Shown here: one piece after another, positions 1-4,906 of the stretch
Position numbering within the stretch: the first letter of the stretch is position 1
Layout of the letters: every line of letters starts with the position of its first letter
Assembly: GCA_017534365.1 (NCBI GenBank)
Contig: JAFWCS010000444.1
Coordinates: 1 to 8,524, forward strand
Direction: 5' to 3'
From: Clostridia bacterium
GTDB lineage: Bacteria; Bacillota; Clostridia; Oscillospirales; Acutalibacteraceae
DNA: 8,524 bases
Position numbers and translations under genes: made by a program
Notes under the pieces: model-generated
Seen by the model: the letters and a program-made list of their open reading frames with translations, nothing else
The model's database searches: none
What the model was told of the DNA's origin: nothing

Positions 1-555
1 AAGATCCTCAAGCGTCTGGGCAAAAAGAAATACAACATCTGCTTCATTGACGGGACGCATGAGAATTTCGAGCTGCTCAACGCTTATCCGGTCACGGAGT
101 GGAACGGCGGCAAGGTGCATCACATCGAGGGCAATATCTATCACCTGATGCGCGGGCAGATCTTCAAGCTGGACAACCTCACTTTTTTCACCATGGGCGG
201 CGGCGAGAGCCCGGATATCGACATTCGCTTCGAGGAGAACGCCTGGTCGCGCTTTGAATTCCCCAGCAGGGAGGAGCTGCTCGAGGGCGCGGAGAATCTT
301 GAAAAGATCAACTGCCGCGTGGATTATATCATCACGCACGAGCCGCCGGTCAAAATCAAGAGCTTCCTTTGCCTCAAGGACAGCGAAACGGCCAGCGTCA
401 CCGGCCTGAACACCTATCTGGAGGAGATGAGCGCGATCTGCCAGTTCCGCCGCTGGTTTTTCGGCTCGATGCATCTGGACAAGTTCATTTCCAATTCCCA
501 CATCGCGGTCTACCGCAACGTGATCAATGCGATCACCGGCGAGGTTGCGCGTTAA
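1..555 (+). CDS. Metallophosphoesterase, C-terminal part (5' truncated by window edge)
   Basis: The reading frame is open from base 1 through the TAA at 553-555, giving 184 visible residues, so the ATG at 115 is internal and the true start lies outside the window. Three regions look like calcineurin-type phosphoesterase motifs: IDGTHENFELL (residues 16-26, the GNHE/GNHD position), DYIITHEPP (about 108-116) and WFFGSMHLDK (about 152-161, the GHxH position). The N-terminal DxH and GDxxD motifs are missing because of the edge. Such enzymes hydrolyse phosphoester bonds with a two-metal centre; the substrate cannot be told from this fragment. Two usual metal ligands look replaced, Asn by Thr in the first motif and the first His by Ser in the last. 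This may be normal for the subfamily or may mean altered activity. The gene converges on the next one, with a shared hairpin between them. Confidence 0.75.
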   Translation, partial: KILKRLGKKKYNICFIDGTHENFELLNAYPVTEWNGGKVHHIEGNIYHLMRGQIFKLDNLTFFTMGGGESPDIDIRFEENAWSRFEFPSREELLEGAENLEKINCRVDYIITHEPPVKIKSFLCLKDSETASVTGLNTYLEEMSAICQFRRWFFGSMHLDKFISNSHIAVYRNVINAITGEVAR

Positions 556-576
556 AAACAAAATAGGAAATAAGAA

Positions 577-607
577 AAGATCCTGCGGCGCGCTGCTGCA
601 GGATCTT
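577..607. terminator. Bidirectional intrinsic terminator between convergent genes
   Basis: A 10-bp perfect stem (AAGATCCTGC at 577-586 with GCAGGATCTT at 598-607) encloses an 11-nt loop. Read on the minus strand it is followed by a long T-rich tract (complement of 561-576), so it mainly ends the zinc-ribbon gene. On the plus strand only a weaker run (TCTGTTCTCTGTT) follows. It lies 21 bp after the phosphoesterase stop and 18 bp beyond the opposing stop. Confidence 0.75.
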
Positions 608-625
608 CTGTTCTCTGTTGCAGGT

Positions 626-1501
626 TTATTTTTCGGCTTCTTCGGCGGCTTCCTTCTCCGCTTCGGCCTGCAGCTTTTCTTCATAGCGCCTGACCATGGC
701 GTCTTCCATTTTTTTGCGGATCTCCGCCTTGTCGACGCCGTCCGCGACCATGGCCTCATACTCCTCGGCGGGGATGCCGCCGACGTAGCACTGTTTATAT
801 TTGACAGGCGGCTTTTTGATCGTGATTACGACGTTGATCGCGAGCAGCGCGAGCAGTGTCAGCAGATAAACGAAGGCGCCGGCCTTCAGCGAGCCGCTGA
901 CGTAATCGGGAAACACGGCGTGGATCTGCCGGGCGAAGACGGAAAAGCCGATGACGGACGCGACGGCCAGCAGGATCGTCAGCGTGTTCAGGGTGAGGTT
1001 GCGGCGGTTGCCGCGCGGCGCGCTGGCCATCATCAGCAGGATCAGGCTGATCAGCACCAGCACGGCAGAGAGCAGCACGCCGATGATCGCCACGGCGTAG
1101 GCTGTGAAAGCCGGACCGACGGATTTCGCGCCGATCATCGTGAACAGCGCGTCGAAATTCAGCGAGGAGACCGTGTTATAGAGCGTGATCAGATTGACGG
1201 TCGTCGTGCGTTCTGCGATCAGCGGGCCCTGAAACGTGACGGCGCACAGCGGCAGCATCAGCGCCGCAAGCGGCAGCAGCGACAGAATCAGACGCACGAT
1301 CGCAAATTTGGAACCGATAAAGGAGGCCTTGAGCCGGTCGATACGGCGCTGGACACGGGCATGCTCCGCTTCGGCAACGTCTGCTTCGTCCTGCAGGCGC
1401 TCCTCGGCACCGTAAAACACCAGATTGACGCCGCAATTCGGGCAGGTCGGTTTCCAATCCAGCAGCGTCAGCTTCCGCCCGCATTTCGGACAATGTGCCA
1501 T
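626..1501 (-). CDS. Zinc-ribbon membrane protein of unknown function
   Basis: This is a 291-residue protein. The N-terminus carries two CxxC knuckles (CPKC at 4-7 and CPNC at 20-23) typical of a small zinc ribbon. A charged, probably helical stretch follows (about 31-60), then four likely membrane helices (about 67-89, 133-158, 170-190, 207-228). The cytosolic tail ends in an Ala/Glu/Lys-rich helix (about 260-291) that could form a coiled coil. An even helix number would place both the ribbon and the tail in the cytoplasm. The start is supported by GGAGGG (complement of 1508-1513), 6 nt upstream. I do not recognise a characterised family. Membrane-anchored zinc ribbons are common in Clostridia and have no general function. 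The gene is monocistronic, with its own candidate promoter and a terminator just after the stop. The protein call is firm; the function is unknown. Confidence 0.75.
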   Translation of the reverse strand: MAHCPKCGRKLTLLDWKPTCPNCGVNLVFYGAEERLQDEADVAEAEHARVQRRIDRLKASFIGSKFAIVRLILSLLPLAALMLPLCAVTFQGPLIAERTTTVNLITLYNTVSSLNFDALFTMIGAKSVGPAFTAYAVAIIGVLLSAVLVLISLILLMMASAPRGNRRNLTLNTLTILLAVASVIGFSVFARQIHAVFPDYVSGSLKAGAFVYLLTLLALLAINVVITIKKPPVKYKQCYVGGIPAEEYEAMVADGVDKAEIRKKMEDAMVRRYEEKLQAEAEKEAAEEAEK

Positions 1502-1534
1502 GCGCTTCCCTCCAAATTGAATACTGTTGCCTTT

Positions 1535-1563
1535 ATTTTATCATAGCGGCATGGGGAAATCAA
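1535..1563 (-). promoter_or_regulatory. Candidate promoter of the zinc-ribbon gene
   Basis: Read on the minus strand, TTGATT (complement of 1558-1563) lies 17 nt before TAAAAT (complement of 1535-1540). This is a good sigma-A-like pair in the gap between the upstream SDR terminator and the ATG at 1501. An overlapping TATGAT is an alternative -10 but has no well-spaced -35. Confidence 0.55.
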
Positions 1564-1578
1564 TTGTGCAGCTTTTCT

Positions 1579-1620
1579 AAAAAGAAACACCGGAATTCGT
1601 CGATTTGACGAATTCCGGTG
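1579..1620 (-). terminator. Strong intrinsic terminator of the SDR gene
   Basis: A perfect 14-bp inverted repeat (1588-1601 with 1607-1620) has a 5-nt loop. On the minus strand it is followed by TTTCTTTTT (complement of 1579-1587). It sits 6 bp past the stop of the dehydrogenase gene and separates it from the zinc-ribbon gene. Confidence 0.9.
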
Positions 1621-1626
1621 GCTTGC

Positions 1627-2358
1627 TCAAATCATGCCGCCGTCAATGCCGAGCGTCTGCGCCGTGATATAGCTTGCGTCTTCGCTCGCCAGGAAGGCGA
1701 TCGCGGCGGCGACCTCCTCCGGCGTTCCGAACCGACCGAGCGGGATCTCGGCGGCGAGCGCGGCCTTTTCCTCCGCGGTCAGATGATCGTTCATGCGGGA
1801 GTCGATCGCGCCGGGCGCCACGCAGTTTACGCGCACGCCGCTCGGCGCCAGTTCCCGGGCGAGCGCCTGGGTCAGCCCGATGACGCCGGCCTTTGCCGCG
1901 GAATACACCGCTTCGCAGGAAGCGCCGGATCGGCCCCACATGGAGGAGACGTTGATGATCGCGCCGCGTTTGCGCCGCACCATGCCGGGCACGGCGGCGC
2001 GGCAGCAGAGAAAGGCGCCCTTGAGGTTGACGCCGGTCAGCCGGTCGTATTCGGCGTCCGTCGTCTCCTGCAGCAAGGCCTGCTGCGCAACGCCGGCGTT
2101 ATTGACCAGCACCGCGACCGGCGCGAAACGGGTTTCGATTTCTTCAAATAACGCGTTCACGGACGCGGCGTCCGTCACGTCCAGCCGGCAGCAGCGGAAC
2201 ACGGCGTTCTGCGCCGCGAGCTTCGCCGCCAGCTTCTCGATGCTGGTCGCGTCCTGATGATAGCAGGCGGCCACGGCGTAACCGTCCGCAGCCAGACGCA
2301 GCGCAGTCGCGCCGCCGATGGCGCCGGAAGCGCCTGTGATCAGCGCACAGCCTTTCAT
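1627..2358 (-). CDS. Short-chain dehydrogenase/reductase, FabG-like; possibly EF-P 5-aminopentanone reductase
   Basis: This is a complete 243-residue classical SDR. It shows the nucleotide-binding TGASGAIG (8-15), Asp60, NNAG (86-89), Asn111, catalytic Ser139 and YSAAK with Tyr152 and Lys156, and the PG motif after the active site (182-183). It would be a soluble NAD(P)H-dependent carbonyl reductase. Generic homology would call it 3-oxoacyl-ACP reductase (FabG). However, the segment SSMWGRSGASCEAVYSAAK, the DSRMN stretch and PLGRFGTPEEVA resemble, from memory, the YmfI-type group that reduces 5-aminopentanone on the modified lysine of elongation factor P. No fatty-acid synthesis genes are adjacent, which fits a stand-alone role. 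The start is fixed by AAAGGAGG (complement of 2367-2374), 8 nt upstream. The upstream lipoprotein terminator ends only 2 nt before that site, so no room is left for a promoter in the gap. The SDR family is near certain; the substrate assignment is tentative. Confidence 0.9.
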   Translation of the reverse strand: MKGCALITGASGAIGGATALRLAADGYAVAACYHQDATSIEKLAAKLAAQNAVFRCCRLDVTDAASVNALFEEIETRFAPVAVLVNNAGVAQQALLQETTDAEYDRLTGVNLKGAFLCCRAAVPGMVRRKRGAIINVSSMWGRSGASCEAVYSAAKAGVIGLTQALARELAPSGVRVNCVAPGAIDSRMNDHLTAEEKAALAAEIPLGRFGTPEEVAAAIAFLASEDASYITAQTLGIDGGMI

Positions 2359-2376
2359 GCGCAGTTCCTCCTTTGC

Positions 2377-2415
2377 AAAAAAGCGGCGCGGTGAAGCGTT
2401 GCTCCCCCGCGCCGC
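2377..2415 (-). terminator. Intrinsic terminator between lipoprotein and SDR genes
   Basis: A 9-bp all-GC stem (2407-2415 with 2383-2391) encloses a 15-nt loop and is followed on the minus strand by six T residues (complement of 2377-2382). It lies 15 bp past the lipoprotein stop. Its U-tract ends 2 nt before the Shine-Dalgarno site of the SDR gene, so it could also act as an attenuator controlling read-through into that gene. Confidence 0.8.
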
Positions 2416-2430
2416 GGTCTGATCGGTTCC

Positions 2431-3531
2431 TTAAAGCATGGACATCGGGTTGAAATCCTCGCCCGCGATCGACGCGAGATCGATATAACCGGAGGGCAGG
2501 ACGAATTTGCTGTTGTCCACCGTATTGGTGAGGCTGGTCTGCTCCATGATGGTGGTGTTGTCGCCGTCGATGGTCTCAATGCGCTTGAGCTGATCATTTT
2601 CGAAAAAGTAGCGGATGGTGGCGCCGTCCTTCTCGTAAGTGTCGACGGTGTAGGATTTGCCGCCGAGCGTCACAACGCCGGAGCCGACGTAGTTGCCGTC
2701 CGGATTGTTGAACATTTCTTCATCGAACAGGCTCTCGCCGGAGGCGTCCTCCAGCATGCCGGTGGCCTGATCCATCGGAACGCTGATATATGCGCGCATC
2801 TTCGGGATGATCATATAATAGGCGTTGTCGCCCACAAGCGCGGCGATGGACATGGAATACAGCTTGGAAACGGGGTACGCCATTTCATAATAATACTTGT
2901 TGCCGTTCTTCATAACGGTGATCGGCATGGTGACCTCTTCCGACGAACCATCCTCCTTCGGCATCGTCGCACGCATCTTCATCTTCAGTGTGAAGGTGTT
3001 GCCGGACAGGATATCGGAATAGGTCTTGATCGAGGTGTTGTGGGTCGGCTTGCCGTCGCTCGCGACGGGCACGTCAACGTCCTTGATGGAGGAATCGGGC
3101 ACCACGTCCGCCGCGATATCCAGCGTTTCCACCTTTTCATCGGCCAGCTGCTCCATCGCCTGCTCGGGATCGCCGGATCCGTTCAGCAGATCCTCAAATT
3201 CCTGCAGCTGCGGGGGTAGGGAAGGCGCTTCGGTCTCGCCGTTCGGGCCGGTGGTCTTTGCGCGCGGATCGGTGACGGCCACGCGGGTCGTTCCGGTCTT
3301 GACGCTGTCTTTTTTCACGGGAACGGTCACGCCGTTAAAATCCGTATAGTAGTATTCGGTTTCGCCTTTTTCATTCACGCGGGTCTGCACGTCGCGTGTC
3401 ACGCCGTCGCTGTCAACGACAAACACCTTGGATTCGATAACGAATTTTCCGTCGCCCTCGATTTTGCGACATGCCGCAAAGCTGAACAGGCAGGAAAACA
3501 CCAGAACAAGCGCAACGATGCTTTTTTTCAT
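2431..3531 (-). CDS. Lipoprotein of unknown function
   Basis: This is a complete 366-residue protein. Residues 1-20 form a signal peptide with two lysines and a hydrophobic core; FAAC places the lipidated cysteine at 21, so the mature protein should be anchored on the outer face of the cytoplasmic membrane. A Tyr/Val-rich segment (about 28-85) is followed by a Thr/Pro/Gly/Glu linker (about 87-108), an acidic region (about 109-160) and a C-terminal domain (about 168-350). That domain shows alternating beta-like strands (TFTLKMKMRATM, KYYYEMAYP, AYYMIIPKMRAYISVP, SYTVDTYE, TIRYFFENDQLKRIE) and ends near NTVDNSKFVLPSGY. The strand pattern resembles LolA/LppX-type half-barrels, but this is inference from spacing. 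The start is supported by GGAGG (complement of 3541-3545), 9 nt upstream. The gene appears monocistronic. No catalytic motif is visible; a binding or cell-envelope role is a guess. Confidence 0.85.
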   Translation of the reverse strand: MKKSIVALVLVFSCLFSFAACRKIEGDGKFVIESKVFVVDSDGVTRDVQTRVNEKGETEYYYTDFNGVTVPVKKDSVKTGTTRVAVTDPRAKTTGPNGETEAPSLPPQLQEFEDLLNGSGDPEQAMEQLADEKVETLDIAADVVPDSSIKDVDVPVASDGKPTHNTSIKTYSDILSGNTFTLKMKMRATMPKEDGSSEEVTMPITVMKNGNKYYYEMAYPVSKLYSMSIAALVGDNAYYMIIPKMRAYISVPMDQATGMLEDASGESLFDEEMFNNPDGNYVGSGVVTLGGKSYTVDTYEKDGATIRYFFENDQLKRIETIDGDNTTIMEQTSLTNTVDNSKFVLPSGYIDLASIAGEDFNPMSML

Positions 3532-3774
3532 GGATGGTGGCCTCCGATCTCGGAAAAATGGGGGACTTTGAGCGTCCTGATTATAGAATAAGCGATTTTT
3601 CGATTGAAATCAAGAGAAAAGTGCGAATTATTATTAGCGAATTTGTAAAAGAATTGTTTCGATTTTGTAACGATCTGCCGCCGGCAAAAAATTTTTTTGA
3701 AATTTCCCGCAAAAACCTCTTGCAAAATCGGCCGCAATCATATATAATAGGCAAGCACCCCAAAAGAACAGTAT
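3532..3774. promoter_or_regulatory. AT-rich divergent intergenic region with promoters in both directions
   Basis: No gene is seen here. On the minus strand a consensus TATAAT (complement of 3580-3585) drives the lipoprotein gene; the best -35 is weak (TTTCAA, complement of 3604-3609, 18-nt spacing). On the plus strand the tRNA promoter occupies 3720-3748. The stretch between (about 3600-3715) is strongly AT-rich, with A and T runs such as 3688-3697, and could bind regulators, but I see no clear operator. Open frames across it read into the tRNA and are not convincing genes. Confidence 0.6.
3720..3748 (+). promoter_or_regulatory. Promoter of tRNA-Thr(CGT), copy 1
   Basis: TTGCAA (3720-3725) and a consensus TATAAT (3743-3748) are separated by exactly 17 nt. 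The tRNA begins 26 nt after the -10 box, which leaves a short leader for processing. The same promoter recurs in diverged form 165 bp downstream. Confidence 0.8.
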
Positions 3775-3850
3775 GCTACTGTGGCTCAGTTGGTAGAGCA
3801 GCGCATTCGTAATGCGCAGGTCGTCGGTTCGAGTCCGACCAGTAGCTCCA
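3775..3850 (+). tRNA. tRNA-Thr (anticodon CGT)
   Basis: This is a complete 76-nt cloverleaf. The acceptor GCTACTG pairs fully with CAGTAGC, the D-stem is GCTC/GAGC with loop AGTTGGTA, and the anticodon stem GCGCA/TGCGC encloses loop TTCGTAA. The variable loop is AGGTC, and the T-stem GTCGG/CCGAC encloses TTCGAGT. The discriminator is T and the CCA is encoded. Anticodon CGT reads the ACG threonine codon. It has its own promoter and terminator, so it is a single-gene transcription unit. Confidence 0.95.
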
Positions 3851-3853
3851 CGG

Positions 3854-3880
3854 AAAAAGCATCCTTCTGGATGCTTTTTT
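3854..3880 (+). terminator. Intrinsic terminator of tRNA-Thr copy 1
   Basis: An 11-bp stem (3854-3864 with 3869-3879) with a TTCT loop ends in a run of six T residues. It begins 4 bp after the CCA end. The promoter of the second copy starts 5 bp later. Confidence 0.85.
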
Positions 3881-3884
3881 CAAT

Positions 3885-3913
3885 TTGCAAAACCGGCTGT
3901 AATCATATAAAAT
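3885..3913 (+). promoter_or_regulatory. Promoter of the interrupted tRNA copy 2
   Basis: TTGCAA (3885-3890) and TAAAAT (3908-3913) keep the 17-nt spacing of the first promoter. The -10 box has changed from TATAAT to TAAAAT. The interrupted copy therefore probably still is transcribed, perhaps more weakly. Confidence 0.65.
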
Positions 3914-3939
3914 AGGCAAGCACCCCAAAAGAACAGCAT

Positions 3940-4125
3940 GCGACTGTGGCTCAGTTGGGCGAGCCGGGTTGCCGCCGCCGGGGGCGGAAGAAGGCAAGCC
4001 GGCGAGGTGAAAAAACAAGGAGCATCGCGAAGCGCTCCAAGCGAGCAAGGCGACTATGTTTTTGAGGGAAGAGCAGCGCATTCGTAATGCGCAGGTCGTC
4101 GGTTCGAGTCCGACCAGTAGCTCCA
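3940..4125 (+). pseudogene. tRNA-Thr (CGT) copy 2, split by a 110-bp insertion
   Basis: The 5' part (3940-3964) and 3' part (4071-4125) align with the intact tRNA, and the total of 186 nt equals 76 plus 110. The 5' part carries GCGACTG where the intact copy has GCTACTG, so the third acceptor pair becomes a G-A mismatch with the unchanged CAGTAGC. The D-loop ends GGGC instead of GGTA, losing the usual A21. The 3' part, with the CGT anticodon, T-arm and CCA, is identical to copy 1. Even with precise removal of the insertion the product would have a damaged acceptor stem and D-loop, so a pseudogene is the most likely reading. A processed tRNA or a new structured RNA cannot be excluded, since promoter and terminator are retained. 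Confidence 0.8.
3961..4070 (+). other. 110-bp structured insertion inside tRNA copy 2
   Basis: The insertion starts after D-loop bases and is bounded by GAGC on both sides (3961-3964 and 4071-4074), a possible 4-bp target duplication. It is rich in secondary structure. Bases 3963-3973 pair with 3993-4003 with one mismatch, around an inner GC hairpin (3975-3979 with 3983-3987). AAAAACA (4011-4017) pairs with TGTTTTT (4057-4063) and encloses a GGAGC/GCTCC hairpin (4019-4038). The left GAGCC also closes a perfect 5-bp D-arm-like hairpin with GGCTC (3948-3952). It has no terminal inverted repeats and no convincing ORF. It is too short for a group I or group II intron. I do not recognise a named element; it may be a small dispersed repeat. 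Confidence 0.65.
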
Positions 4126-4128
4126 CGA

Positions 4129-4157
4129 AAGGCCTCGTCTCAGGACGGGGCCTTTTT
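4129..4157 (+). terminator. Intrinsic terminator of the interrupted tRNA unit
   Basis: An 11-bp stem (4129-4139 with 4144-4154, one G-T pair) with a TCAG loop leads into five T residues. It starts 4 bp after the CCA end, as in copy 1, but its sequence is unrelated to the first terminator, so the duplication stops at the tRNA end. Confidence 0.85.
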
Positions 4158-4206
4158 GATATGCGCAGGGAGGTACACCGGGAAAAGCGCGCCGCGCATT
4201 TCGCAC

Positions 4207-4235
4207 TTGCTATTTTATGCGATCCATGTTATAAT
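4207..4235 (+). promoter_or_regulatory. Promoter of the tetR-rluA-like operon
   Basis: TTGCTA (4207-4212) and consensus TATAAT (4230-4235) are 17 nt apart. Transcription would begin near 4242 and give a leader of about 80 nt. The rest of the gap (4158-4206) shows nothing I can assign. Confidence 0.7.
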
Positions 4236-4244
4236 AAATATGTT

Positions 4245-4263
4245 ACAAATTTGCAGAATTTGT
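4245..4263 (+). promoter_or_regulatory. Candidate TetR-type operator
   Basis: ACAAATT (4245-4251) and AATTTGT (4257-4263) form a perfect 7-bp inverted repeat with a 5-bp spacer, 19 bp in total. It covers the expected transcription start just after the -10 box. Its size and position suit a dimeric TetR repressor controlling its own operon. A TGTTAC direct repeat (4241-4246, 4261-4266) overlaps it. Confidence 0.45.
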
Positions 4264-4321
4264 TACGTCAAGTCTGTGCCAACCGAAATCCGGCCGTTCG
4301 GCGGTCAAGGGGGACTGACCC

Positions 4322-4906
4322 ATGCAGAAGGATACCAAAAAAGCGATTTCTGACACCTTTGTCACGCTCCTGGAATCCAAATCCTTCGACAAGATCACGG
4401 TGAAGGATATCGTGGAAACCTGCGGCATCAACCGCAATACATTTTATTATTATTACAGCGACATTTATGATCTTCTGGAGGAGATCTTCCGCCGGGAGCT
4501 GGATCTGGTCGTGGAGCAGCACCGCGCCGGCAAATCCTGGGTCGAGGGCTTCCTCTGCATGGCAAAGGTCGCCTACGGCCATAAAAGGCTGATCCGCAAC
4601 ATCATTTCCTCTCGCAGTTACGATTACTGGCTGAGCTACATGATCAAATCCTGCAAATATATCCTTGTGGATTTCGTGACGAGCGAGGCTGCGGGGATGC
4701 AGGTGCCGGAAGCGGATATTGATTTCATCGCCACCTTCTATGAGCATGCGTTCGCCGGGATCATTACCGACTGGTTCCGTCAGGGGATGCAGGAAACGCC
4801 CGAGGAATACGCCGGGCAGATCTGGCTCGTGGTCGGCAGCATCCGGCGCGCGCTCGAACGCAGTCAGCAGCGCTATCTGGAGCGGAACGCGCATGATCCT
4901 GTATAA
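4322..4906 (+). CDS. TetR/AcrR family transcriptional regulator
   Basis: This is a complete 194-residue one-domain regulator. The N-terminal helix-turn-helix spans about 24-44 (ITVKDIVETCGINRNTFYYYYSD), which is the classic TetR pattern including the FYYYY segment that opens the next helix. The C-terminal helical ligand domain contains an aromatic stretch (YDYWLSYM, about 100-107) and a later HAFAGIITDWFRQGMQETPEEYA segment (142-164). That segment recalls the TetR C-terminal group found in Firmicute DhaS-like regulators. The ligand is unknown. The start is supported by AAGGGGG (4307-4313), 8 nt upstream. A 19-bp dyad at the promoter suggests self-repression. The stop overlaps the start of the pseudouridine synthase gene by 14 nt, so the two are translated from one mRNA. 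The link between regulator and rRNA/tRNA modification is probably incidental; a distant target is possible. Confidence 0.9.
   Translation: MQKDTKKAISDTFVTLLESKSFDKITVKDIVETCGINRNTFYYYYSDIYDLLEEIFRRELDLVVEQHRAGKSWVEGFLCMAKVAYGHKRLIRNIISSRSYDYWLSYMIKSCKYILVDFVTSEAAGMQVPEADIDFIATFYEHAFAGIITDWFRQGMQETPEEYAGQIWLVVGSIRRALERSQQRYLERNAHDPV

Larger units (their letters stand above)
3720..4125 (+). repeat. Tandem duplication of a tRNA-Thr transcription unit
   Basis: The block 3720-3850 (promoter, leader, tRNA) recurs at 3885-4125. The leader segment AGGCAAGCACCCCAAAAGAACAG is exact in both copies. By eye, the promoter-to-D-loop portion has about eight to nine differences in 80 bases, while the 57 bases from AGAGCAGCGC through the CCA end and the next two bases are identical. 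The offset is 165 bp for the promoter and 275 bp for the tRNA 3' end; the 110-bp difference is the insertion in the second copy. Confidence 0.9.

Noticed and set aside
527..1546. Open frame of 339 codons on the plus strand opposite the zinc-ribbon gene
   Set aside because: Its composition (Arg, Gln, Asp, His-rich) is typical of an antisense shadow; the minus-strand frame has CxxC motifs, membrane helices and a good ribosome site.
1588..1620. The perfect 14-bp palindrome as a protein-binding operator
   Set aside because: It lies just past a stop codon and is followed by a T-rich tract in the gene's direction, which is the pattern of an intrinsic terminator.
3961..4070. Group I or group II intron in the second tRNA
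   Set aside because: At 110 bp it is too short for either catalytic core, there is no recognisable domain V or P7-like core, and the position is not the usual anticodon loop.
3720..4157. Phage or integrative-element attachment pair (attL/attR) made from the two tRNA copies
   Set aside because: Only 35 bp lie between the copies and no integrase or element genes are nearby; a simple tandem duplication explains the arrangement better.
3776..4403. Open frames crossing the tRNA region on both strands (about 90-116 codons)
   Set aside because: They translate tRNA sequence (VGSSPTSSS-like and LVGLEPTT-like strings), lack ribosome sites and overlap promoters and terminators; they are artefacts of tRNA genes.
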